From Candidatus Elusimicrobium euhamitermitis (GTDB taxonomy: Bacteria; Elusimicrobiota; Elusimicrobia; Elusimicrobiales; Elusimicrobiaceae), in assembly GCA_031254225.1 (NCBI GenBank), contig JAIRUU010000104.1, positions 1-18,349 on the forward strand: DNA of 18,349 nt, read 5' to 3'. This document shows positions 6,972 through 13,588 of this stretch, piece by piece; the first letter of the stretch is position 1; every line of letters starts with the position of its first letter. Under the pieces are notes generated by a model, which searched no databases, had not been told where the DNA came from, and worked only from the letters and a program-made list of their open reading frames with translations. A program made the position numbers and the translations under genes.

Positions 6972-7803
6972 AATAATTTTTTTCGGTTTCAGCATGGCCG
7001 GCGCGGAAGTTTTGCGTGAACTGATTTCCGGCGGCGCAAACGTCGCGGCGGTTTATACTTATGAGGATAATCCGGCGGAAAACTGGTTTGAGTCAGTTAA
7101 AAAAATAGCGGTTGAAAATAAAATACCCGTTTTTACGCCCGAAAAAATTGAACGCGCGGATATTGAAAATATCGGGCGCATAGGGCCGGAAATAATTTTG
7201 TCGGTCTATTACCGCTCGCTGCTGCCGGACGAAATTTTAAAACTCGCGCCGCGCGGGGCATATAATATTCACGGCTCATATCTGCCGAAATACAGCGGCC
7301 GCGCCCCCGTAACCTGGGTTTTGGTCAACGGGGAAAAATACACTGGCGCGACGCTGCACTATATGGTCGCCAAGGCGGACGCCGGCGATATTGTTGACCA
7401 AGAAAAAGTTGAAATTAAATTTGAGGATGACGCTTTTACGCTGACAAAAAAAGTTTCCGCCGCCGCGCGCGCCGTAATAAAGCGCAGTCTTAAAAAACTT
7501 GAAAACTGGCCGGCAGAGGGCGCTCCGCAAACCATGGCGCAAAGCACTTATTTCGGCCGCCGCACGCCGGAGGACGGGCGCATAGACTGGAGCTGGGACG
7601 AGATAAAAATTTACAATCTCATCCGCGCGGTAACAAAGCCGTTCCCGGGCGCGTTTGCCGAAGCGGAAGGGAAAAAAATTTTAATCTGGAAAGCAAAACC
7701 GCTTGACAAAAAAAGCGGCGCACCGGCGGGGACAATAATATCGCGCAAGCCTTTTATCGTCGCCACCGGCGGGAAAGATTTGGAAATTCTGGAATTTGAG
7801 TAG
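6958..7803 (+). CDS. arnA: UDP-4-amino-4-deoxy-L-arabinose formyltransferase (ArnA N-terminal half as a separate protein)
   Basis: A 281-residue formyltransferase corresponding to the first domain of E. coli ArnA; it uses 10-formyl-tetrahydrofolate to N-formylate UDP-Ara4N. Catalytic residues are present: Asn103 and His105 in NIHGSYLPKYSGRAP and Asp141 in KADAGDIVD. The C-terminal OB-like domain runs from about RTPEDGRIDWSWDEI to the end. The protein stops at DLEILEFE, a few to about twenty residues earlier than I would expect for the family; a repeat element begins within 10 bp of the stop codon, so a trimmed C-terminus is possible. It overlaps arnC by 14 bp, suggesting translational coupling. 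A generic methionyl-tRNA formyltransferase is less likely given the operon. Confidence 0.92.
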   Translation: MARSKIIFFGFSMAGAEVLRELISGGANVAAVYTYEDNPAENWFESVKKIAVENKIPVFTPEKIERADIENIGRIGPEIILSVYYRSLLPDEILKLAPRGAYNIHGSYLPKYSGRAPVTWVLVNGEKYTGATLHYMVAKADAGDIVDQEKVEIKFEDDAFTLTKKVSAAARAVIKRSLKKLENWPAEGAPQTMAQSTYFGRRTPEDGRIDWSWDEIKIYNLIRAVTKPFPGAFAEAEGKKILIWKAKPLDKKSGAPAGTIISRKPFIVATGGKDLEILEFE

Positions 7804-7807
7804 TCGT

Positions 7808-7958
7808 AAATTTCCCCCTTTTAGGGGGAAAGCCCCGCAGGGGAAAGGGGTAAATGGATGTTATAAAACGCAGTTGCATTACAAACAGAAGTCTTACAGA
7901 CGCATATTTGCGTACATTTACCCCTACCCCCTTCGGGTACTTCCCCTAAAAGGGGAAG
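7808..7958. repeat. MITE-like inverted-repeat element between the two ArnA halves
   Basis: The gap between the arnA formyltransferase and dehydrogenase genes holds a sequence of about 150 bp with imperfect terminal inverted repeats of about 45 bp. The left end (TTTCCCCCTTTTAGGGGGAAA, through GGGGTAAATG near 7855) matches the reverse complement of the right end (CATTTACCCC near 7915 through TAAAAGGGGAA near 7956). Each end also folds on itself: TTTCCCCC-TTTTA-GGGGGAAA on the left, CTTCCCC-TAAAA-GGGGAAG on the right. The middle (7860-7912) has no coding potential. It resembles widespread non-autonomous palindromic elements. In RNA it would form a long hairpin inside the arn transcript. Confidence 0.8.
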
Positions 7959-7983
7959 ATGTAATTTTACAAGGAGAAAGAAT

Positions 7984-9015
7984 ATGAACGTATTAATTTT
8001 AGGGGCGGACGGATTTATAGGTTCGCATCTGGTTGAAAGAATTTTGAAAGAGACCGACTGGAAAGTCGTCGGGTTTGACCTTAACAAAGTAAATTTAAAA
8101 AAAGTCAAACACCCGAATTTCACTTTTAAAAAAGGCGATATTTTTAAAGCGGACCGCTGGCTTGACAAACAAGTCCAGTGGTGCGACGCGGTTCTGCCGC
8201 TCGTCGGCGTGGCGAAACCGATGTATTACATCAAAAAGCCCGTGTGGACTTTTGAACTTGATTTTGAACAGAATTTAAAAGTGGTAAAAATGTGCGTTAA
8301 ACACAAAAAGCGCGTTATTTTCCCGTCCACGTCCGAAGTTTACGGCATGAGCCCGGACAAAATTTTGAAAGAAGATTCTTCGCCGTTAATGCTCGGCCCC
8401 ATCAACAAAATGCGCTGGATTTATTCCTGCGGCAAACAGATGATGGACCGCGTGATTACCGCCTACGCGCAGGAATACGGCCTGCGCTACACGCTGTTCC
8501 GCCCGTTCAACTGGGTGGGCACGCGGCTGGACACTTTTGAGGACGCAAGAACCCGTTCCGCCCGCAGCATTACGCAGATGTTTTACGACGTGGTAAAAGA
8601 GCAGCCCATTGTCCTTGTCAACGGCGGGGACCAGCGCCGCAGCTTTACTTATATTGACGACGCGCTTAAAGCGCTGCTGCTGATTATCGGCAACGATAAC
8701 GAAAAAACCAACGGACAGATTTTCAATATCGGCAATCCGGACAATAACCATTCAATAAAAGAACTGGCAAACACTATTGTTGAAGTAATGAAAGAATTTA
8801 AAGAATATAAACCGTTTGCCGACAAAGCCAGTATAACCGCGCAGACCGCCGCGCAGTATTACGGCTCAACGTATGAAGACGCGGCCGACAGACGGCCGAG
8901 CGTTGAAAATATTTTTAGCCGCCTGGGCTGGAAGCCGGAGACAAATTTAAAGGATATGGTAAGAAAAACTTTTGCCGCGTATCTGCCGGATTTTAAGAAA
9001 GGAAAATTAAAGTAA
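7984..9015 (+). CDS. arnA: UDP-glucuronate oxidative decarboxylase (ArnA C-terminal half as a separate protein)
   Basis: A 343-residue short-chain dehydrogenase/reductase matching the second domain of E. coli ArnA. It oxidises UDP-glucuronate with NAD and releases CO2 to give UDP-4-keto-arabinose. Visible are GADGFIG at 7-13, PSTSEVYGM with the Ser117/Glu118 pair characteristic of the ArnA decarboxylase, the catalytic Tyr147 and Lys151 in IYSCGKQMMDR, LFRPFNWVGTRLD, RRSFTYIDDALKAL, and Arg303 in DRRPSVENI, which I equate with E. coli Arg619. These ArnA-specific residues set it apart from ordinary UDP-xylose synthases. A clear AAGGAG (7971-7976) precedes the ATG. Its TAA shares one base with the arnT ATG. 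Confidence 0.95.
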   Translation: MNVLILGADGFIGSHLVERILKETDWKVVGFDLNKVNLKKVKHPNFTFKKGDIFKADRWLDKQVQWCDAVLPLVGVAKPMYYIKKPVWTFELDFEQNLKVVKMCVKHKKRVIFPSTSEVYGMSPDKILKEDSSPLMLGPINKMRWIYSCGKQMMDRVITAYAQEYGLRYTLFRPFNWVGTRLDTFEDARTRSARSITQMFYDVVKEQPIVLVNGGDQRRSFTYIDDALKALLLIIGNDNEKTNGQIFNIGNPDNNHSIKELANTIVEVMKEFKEYKPFADKASITAQTAAQYYGSTYEDAADRRPSVENIFSRLGWKPETNLKDMVRKTFAAYLPDFKKGKLK

Positions 9016-10664
9016 TGCAAAAAATTAAGGCTTTTATTGCGGATAAAAAAAACACAAAATATTTTATTTTTGCCGCGCTTTTTGTTTTGTATTTCTGGGG
9101 CCTTGGCTCCTATAATCTGATAAACCACGACGAGGGGCGTTACGCCGAAATCCCGCGCGAAATGATTGCGCGCGCGGATTTTGTGACGCCCACGCTCAAT
9201 TATTTTTTGTATTTTGAAAAGCCCGCGCTGCATTACTGGCAGACGGCCGCCGCGTTTATGGTTTTCGGGCAGAATGAATTTGCCGCGCGGTTTTTCCCGT
9301 GTCTGCTGGGGCTGCTGGGCGTTTTTTTTACCTGGCTTTTTGCTAAAAAAACTTATGACGAGGCAACGGCTAATATGTCCGCCGTCGTTCTCGGCACCGG
9401 CGTGCTTTATTACGCCGTCTCTCATATAAACGTGACGGATATGACGGTGTCGTTTTACCTCGCGCTGTCTTTGTTCGCGTTTTATTTCTATTTCAAAGAA
9501 AATAATAAAATATGGGGCCTTGTGTTTTTCGGCGCCATGGCTTTGGCGGTGCTGGCAAAGGGGCTTATAGGCGTGGTGCTGCCGGCGGGCGTAATATTTT
9601 GGTTTATGGTATTTACGCGCAGATGGGATATTTTCAAAAAATCTTTCTGGCCGGCGGGGATTTTATTTTTCTTAGCCATTGTTACGCCGTGGTTTTATTT
9701 TGTGTGCAAAGCCAATCCGGATTTTTTCCGCTTCTTTTTTATACAGGAACATTTTTTGCGCTACACCACCAAAATGCACGGGCGTTATGAACCGTTTTGG
9801 TTTTTTATCCCCGTCGTTATAGGCGGCGTGTTTCCGTGGACCGCGGGCATGTTTCTCTCTTTTAAAAATATGTTTGTCAAAAGGGAAGACGTTATTTTTC
9901 TTTCATGCTGGTTTTTTGTAATGATGTTATTTTTTTCAATTTCAGATTCCAAACTTATACCATACATTGTGCCCGCGCTGCCGCCGCTCGCCGTGATAAC
10001 CGCAAAAAATATCATGGACGCGCTGCGCGCAAACTCAAAGGCAAAAATTGCCGCCCTGTTGATTTTTCAGACGGTTATAACGCTTGCGCTGGCCGTTGCA
10101 GCGATACTCATACTCGGGCGGTTTATAAAAATCAATAAAATTGACGACGTGCTGCTTTATAAAAATACTATTATTACGCTGACCGTTTTGTGCTGCGTTT
10201 TTACGGCCTCAGGTTTTTATCTGCATAAAAAACCCGCGGCGTTTACTGCGGCGATGTGCGTTTTTGCCGTGCTGTTTTTATTTTTTGCAAAGCCAGGGTT
10301 TGTGACTATAGCCAAAGAACGTTCGTCCAAAATAGCCGCGGCTGCCATGCTCAAATATCTCAAACCGCAGGATAAAGTCGTTATATTTAATTACTATTTT
10401 CAGGACATGCCTTTTTATTTAAAACGCCGCGTAATCATAACCGGCTGGCGCGGGGAACTGGAATACGGATACTCAAACGCGAAAGATTTGGACGACTGGT
10501 ATATCCCGCGCGGCTCCGAACAAAAACTGCTGAGCATGCCGCTTGAGGCCGGGCAGAAAATGTATATCGTCGTGGAAGACGATAAAATGAGAGATTATTC
10601 TTTTAAAAACACCACAAAATTTGTGGAGAAGGCCGGCACCTACAATATTTATGTCAGAGAATAA
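9015..10664 (+). CDS. arnT: Undecaprenyl phosphate-L-Ara4N : lipid A transferase
   Basis: Polytopic inner-membrane glycosyltransferase (GT83, GT-C fold), 549 residues, the same length as E. coli ArnT. It transfers L-Ara4N from the undecaprenyl carrier to lipid A on the periplasmic side. After the first transmembrane helix comes the periplasmic-loop motif NHDEGRYAEIPREM with Asp39 and Glu40, then YFEKPALHYW at 66-75, both typical of ArnT/PMT-like enzymes. About a dozen hydrophobic segments follow, and a C-terminal soluble domain contains FNYYFQDMPFYLKRRV. It starts within the stop codon of the upstream gene (TAATG) and its 3' end overlaps arnD by 14 bp. In E. coli the order is arnD then arnT; here it is reversed. 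Confidence 0.94.
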   Translation: MQKIKAFIADKKNTKYFIFAALFVLYFWGLGSYNLINHDEGRYAEIPREMIARADFVTPTLNYFLYFEKPALHYWQTAAAFMVFGQNEFAARFFPCLLGLLGVFFTWLFAKKTYDEATANMSAVVLGTGVLYYAVSHINVTDMTVSFYLALSLFAFYFYFKENNKIWGLVFFGAMALAVLAKGLIGVVLPAGVIFWFMVFTRRWDIFKKSFWPAGILFFLAIVTPWFYFVCKANPDFFRFFFIQEHFLRYTTKMHGRYEPFWFFIPVVIGGVFPWTAGMFLSFKNMFVKREDVIFLSCWFFVMMLFFSISDSKLIPYIVPALPPLAVITAKNIMDALRANSKAKIAALLIFQTVITLALAVAAILILGRFIKINKIDDVLLYKNTIITLTVLCCVFTASGFYLHKKPAAFTAAMCVFAVLFLFFAKPGFVTIAKERSSKIAAAAMLKYLKPQDKVVIFNYYFQDMPFYLKRRVIITGWRGELEYGYSNAKDLDDWYIPRGSEQKLLSMPLEAGQKMYIVVEDDKMRDYSFKNTTKFVEKAGTYNIYVRE

Positions 10665-11529
10665 TATTTTAGTTTTGAAGGTTGACATTGACACCCTCAA
10701 AGGTTACCTGGAAGGCGCGCCGCGTATGGCGGACGTTTTGCAAAAGTACGGGGTGAAATCAAGTTTTTATTTTTCCTTCGGGCCGGATAATTCCGGCAAA
10801 GCTATTTTCCGTATTTTCCGCAAAGGTTTTATTACAAAAATGCTGCGCACAAAAGCGCCGTCAACCTACGGCCTGAAAACCATGATGTACGGCACGCTGC
10901 TGCCCGCGCCGCTCATAGTGCCGCCGAACGTTTCCGTCATACAAAATATTTTTAAAGCCGGCCACGAATGCGGCCTGCACGCCTGGGACCACGTGCGCTG
11001 GCAGGACAAACTTTCGCGGCTGACTGAGACGGAAATTAAGGCGGATTTGCAAAAAGCTTACGATGCATTTGAATCCGCTCTCGGCGTAAAACCGCGCGCG
11101 TTCGCCGCGCCGGGCTGGCAGTTAACGCCGGCCGCGCTTGCCGCGCTGGACAGTTTTAATTTTGATTATGTGAGCAACGTCCGCGGCCGCGCGCCTTTTG
11201 TCCCGCAAGGTTTTAAGACACTGGAAATACCGTCAACGCTGCCGACGATGGACGAAATTTTCGGCGCGGACGGCATTGACGACGCCAATATCACGGCACA
11301 TTATATTTCTCTTCTTAAACCAGGCCTGAACGTGCATACGGTGCACGCCGAAATGGAAGGGGGGAGCAAAATAAAATTATTTGAAGATTTAATAGTACAA
11401 GCTCTTGATAAAGGTTACAAAATACTGCCATTGCGTGAAGTCGCCCAAAACATCAAAACCGCGCCGGAGGGGGAAATTATACAAGGTTTCCTGCCGGGCC
11501 GCGCCGGAACTCTTTCCCTGCAAAAATAA
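10651..11529 (+). CDS. arnD: 4-deoxy-4-formamido-L-arabinose-phosphoundecaprenol deformylase
   Basis: NodB-family polysaccharide deacetylase homologue, 292 residues, that removes the formyl group from Ara4FN on undecaprenyl phosphate before flipping. It shows the metal/catalytic Asp pair in KVDIDTLKGYLEG (Asp12, Asp14), FSFGPDNSGKAIFR, the HxxxH metal site in CGLHAWDHVRW (His110, His114), FAAPGWQLTP, and the typical C-terminal PEGEIIQGFLPGRAG. Length agrees with E. coli ArnD (about 296). The ATG at 10651 is chosen because family similarity begins a few residues after it; a TTG at 10621 lies deep in arnT. There is no good ribosome binding site, so coupling to arnT through the 14-bp overlap is likely. 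It ends 3 bp from the convergent pilin 2 stop. Confidence 0.95.
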   Translation: MSENNILVLKVDIDTLKGYLEGAPRMADVLQKYGVKSSFYFSFGPDNSGKAIFRIFRKGFITKMLRTKAPSTYGLKTMMYGTLLPAPLIVPPNVSVIQNIFKAGHECGLHAWDHVRWQDKLSRLTETEIKADLQKAYDAFESALGVKPRAFAAPGWQLTPAALAALDSFNFDYVSNVRGRAPFVPQGFKTLEIPSTLPTMDEIFGADGIDDANITAHYISLLKPGLNVHTVHAEMEGGSKIKLFEDLIVQALDKGYKILPLREVAQNIKTAPEGEIIQGFLPGRAGTLSLQK

Positions 11530-11532
11530 TAC

Positions 11533-12027
11533 TCACATTTTATAGCATTTTCTTTCGTATAACGCCGGCGCGTCGTCCTTTGCGCCTAAAGATATGCAGA
11601 CTGATTTCCATTTTTGTATTTCGGGTGTGCCGATGTTAGTACAGCAGGACATTAAGCCCGTCGTAAGGTCAAAAGCTATCATAGGCCGCCCCGTAACGCT
11701 TCTGATGCCCAAAATGAGGTTTGCCGTTTTCAGCGATATTTCCCAGCCGTTGTCCAAATAAGCGTAATCCCCGCCGTTGTTAACTATTTTATACGCGGGC
11801 ATGTCTATATCAAGATCTTCCCATTTTACGGCGTAGGCGCCCGTTTCCAAAAAGTATATTCTCTGGGCAGTCGCGGCGGCTTTTACTGCGATAAGCGCCT
11901 GCGTCGCGCGGGATTTTTCAACGGCTAACTGATATTGCGGCAGGGCAACAGCGGCAAGAATTCCTATGATGAGCACTGCTGTCAAAAGCTCAATAAGCGT
12001 AAAACCCGTATATATTTTCTCTGTCAT
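11533..12027 (-). CDS. Type IV pilin-like protein 2 (prepilin)
   Basis: A 164-residue prepilin with the shortest plausible leader: MTEKIYTG, cleavage expected between Gly8 and Phe9. The mature protein keeps Glu5 and the helix LLTAVLIIGILAAVALPQY followed by QLAVEKSRATQAL. The globular part differs strongly from pilin 1 and holds four cysteines (SCC, SVC, RKC). The first codons and the 76 nt upstream are nearly the same as for pilin 1, while the C-terminal parts share little. It lies between arnD and arnE, pointing towards arnD, and no terminator separates it from arnD. No ribosome binding site is seen; the start follows from the conserved context. Function (pilus subunit, pseudopilin or surface protein) is unknown. 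Confidence 0.9.
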   Translation of the reverse strand: MTEKIYTGFTLIELLTAVLIIGILAAVALPQYQLAVEKSRATQALIAVKAAATAQRIYFLETGAYAVKWEDLDIDMPAYKIVNNGGDYAYLDNGWEISLKTANLILGIRSVTGRPMIAFDLTTGLMSCCTNIGTPEIQKWKSVCISLGAKDDAPALYERKCYKM

Positions 12028-12103
12028 GAAGTAAATATATAAAATTCCGCTTACGTCTGAAAGTACATAGCCTTAATACTTTTTTCTTACCCCAAATAAT
12101 TAG
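12028..12103 (-). promoter_or_regulatory. Conserved 76-nt pilin upstream element, copy 2
   Basis: Read on the minus strand this starts CTAATTATT and ends at the ATG of pilin 2. It matches 2010-2085 at 65 of 76 positions without a gap. The hairpin is shorter here (AAAGTA/TACTTT plus a T-G pair); one end pair present in copy 1 is lost. The block TACTTTCAGACGTAA and the AT-rich box near the ATG are unchanged. It fills the 82-bp gap between arnE and the pilin. Confidence 0.8.
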
Positions 12104-12109
12104 CGCGCT

Positions 12110-12481
12110 CTATCCTTTCACGCTGATTATAATTATGCCTGAGAGTATGGCGAAAACGCCTATCACGCTCCACATATTTATACTTTCTTTGAAGAACAGT
12201 ATTGACGTGAAAAAGATTAACAGAAACGCCGTGCCGGACATAAAAGGATAAGCCAGCGACAGGTTGACCCTTGCCAGCGCGCTGCCGAAAAATAAAAACG
12301 AAATGCCGAACAGCGCCGCGCCCGCGACCGCAAAAGGGTTTAACGCCACTTTTATCAGCCCGTTTACAAGCCCGTTTGAAAAAATATTCAAATTGCCCGC
12401 AAACGCGGTCTTGAGAAAACTGTTTGCCAGCGCGTTTGAGACGGCTGAAGAAAGTAAAAGAACTATGCCTATTTTATCCAT
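12110..12481 (-). CDS. arnE: Small multidrug resistance-type membrane protein, probable L-Ara4N-phosphoundecaprenol flippase subunit
   Basis: A 123-residue protein with four predicted transmembrane helices (about 3-27, 48-69, 74-96, 101-121), belonging to the EmrE/DMT-like superfamily. The first helix (LLSSAVSNALANSFLKTAF) lacks the membrane-embedded Glu of drug-exporting EmrE. NLSLAYPFMSGTAFLLIFF followed by FFKESINMWSVIGVFAILSGIIII is typical of this fold. Assignment as ArnE/ArnF-like rests on position in the arn locus and on length. E. coli uses an ArnE-ArnF heterodimer; only one subunit is seen here. AGGAG sits 7 bp before the ATG and only 10 bp separate it from the upstream barrel gene, so the two are probably cotranscribed. 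Confidence 0.78.
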   Translation of the reverse strand: MDKIGIVLLLSSAVSNALANSFLKTAFAGNLNIFSNGLVNGLIKVALNPFAVAGAALFGISFLFFGSALARVNLSLAYPFMSGTAFLLIFFTSILFFKESINMWSVIGVFAILSGIIIISVKG

Positions 12482-12491
12482 GATATTTCTC

Positions 12492-13448
12492 CTAAAAATA
12501 ATAACCTATACCGCCCATAATAACGTCAGTATCTTTATTATAAGACGTAATAACCCTGTTCCATGAAAACCGCAACGAGAGCGGAACCGCGCTTAATCTG
12601 TACGCGCCGGACATTGTGATTACCGCCGCTAAGTCCGACGCGCCGGCGGAATCATCCGTGTCATGCGCGCTGAGCGTAATATAAGCGCCCAAACCCGCGC
12701 CCAGCGACAGACGGCCGCCGTCAAATCTCTTTACGGGCCACGCCTGGATTATAAGCCCGTTGCGGCCCAGCCGCGCGCTGTCGCCTTCATAAAGAAACGC
12801 GGCGGACAGGTCCAGATATTTCCAAACATTGCGGCGGTACTCCGCCATGGCCGCCGTGTTTGTCTTCCTGTGAAAGCTGTTCAGTATAGTTTTTCCGAGA
12901 TAAAAATTAATCTCGTTGACGTTTGCGTAATTTATATACGGCGCGCTCTGCTCATGCAAATCTTTAAATTTATAAGAAACGCCCGCCAGCGCGGACTGCG
13001 TGTTAATATTGGCGTTATCCGCGATAATATACGTAAAATTACCTTTAAGCGCCCAGCGCGGCGTAAGATAATACCATAAATCCAGCCCGAGGCCCAGCGC
13101 AAAACCGTGCCTGTCCTGATAATTAACGCCGAGACCGGTAGTGTCAAAAAAATAAAAAGGTCCGGCGCCTAAACCCGCGTAAAATTTATCCGACACAACC
13201 GGAATGCGGTACCAGGCCTGCAAAAGCACGCCGTCGCGGTGATGGTCCGTGATATGGCCTTCGTTATACCAGGAAAAACTCCACAGATAATTGCCTGAAA
13301 TCGTATCAAAATAATTAATATTCCAGGCGTAAGCGCGCGCGTAATCAGGCTTATTGAGCGCGCCTAACATAACCCCCAGTTCCTGCGTCTGCGCTTTGGC
13401 TGCGACCAAAAGCCAGACGGCAGCAAACAAAAATGCCGCTTTTCTCAT
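12492..13448 (-). CDS. Outer-membrane beta-barrel protein of unknown function, cotranscribed with arnE
   Basis: A 318-residue exported protein. Residues 1-19 form a signal peptide with a likely cut at AKA/QTQ. The rest alternates short amphipathic strands rich in Tyr, Trp and Gly and ends in GGIGYYF with a C-terminal Phe, the usual signal for BAM-dependent barrel assembly. A polar, conserved-looking patch SWYNEGHITDHHRDG (59-73) falls early in the barrel. I do not know its family: it lacks recognisable marks of PagL, PagP or LpxR. Its stop is 10 bp from arnE, so a role at the outer membrane connected with lipid A modification is possible but only inferred from context. The likely start has GGTGG-type pairing upstream. 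Confidence 0.82.
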   Translation of the reverse strand: MRKAAFLFAAVWLLVAAKAQTQELGVMLGALNKPDYARAYAWNINYFDTISGNYLWSFSWYNEGHITDHHRDGVLLQAWYRIPVVSDKFYAGLGAGPFYFFDTTGLGVNYQDRHGFALGLGLDLWYYLTPRWALKGNFTYIIADNANINTQSALAGVSYKFKDLHEQSAPYINYANVNEINFYLGKTILNSFHRKTNTAAMAEYRRNVWKYLDLSAAFLYEGDSARLGRNGLIIQAWPVKRFDGGRLSLGAGLGAYITLSAHDTDDSAGASDLAAVITMSGAYRLSAVPLSLRFSWNRVITSYNKDTDVIMGGIGYYF

Positions 13449-13460
13449 ATACTACCACCA

Positions 13461-13504
13461 TGTAAGCAGACAAATATTACTAGCCTGCTTACACTACTAT
13501 TATA
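13461..13504 (-). promoter_or_regulatory. Candidate promoter -10 and 9-bp inverted repeat upstream of the barrel-arnE operon
   Basis: A perfect inverted repeat, TGTAAGCAG (13461-13469) and CTGCTTACA (13485-13493), with a 15-nt spacer lies 12 bp upstream of the barrel start codon. On the minus strand a TATAAT (13499-13504) lies just before it, so the repeat would cover the start of transcription. That fits an operator or a 5' leader hairpin. The -35 region is poor. Confidence 0.5.
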
Positions 13505-13528
13505 TAAATTAATCATATTTTTTCTGTA

Positions 13529-13563
13529 AAAAACAAAACCCCCGCGCGTCAAGCCGCGCGGGA
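13529..13563 (-). terminator. Rho-independent terminator after the PC4-domain gene
   Basis: On the minus strand an 8-bp GC stem, CCCGCGCG with CGCGCGGG (13541-13548 and 13555-13562), has a 6-nt loop and is followed by GGTTTTGTTTTTT. It lies about 25 bp after the stop of the PC4-domain gene. Confidence 0.88.
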
Positions 13564-13588
13564 GTCTTAATATAACAGAATAATAATT

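Noticed and set aside
12492..13448. Barrel protein as PagL, PagP or LpxR
   Set aside because: Length and motifs do not fit: about twice the size of PagL and PagP, and none of the recognisable active-site blocks of the three enzymes is present.
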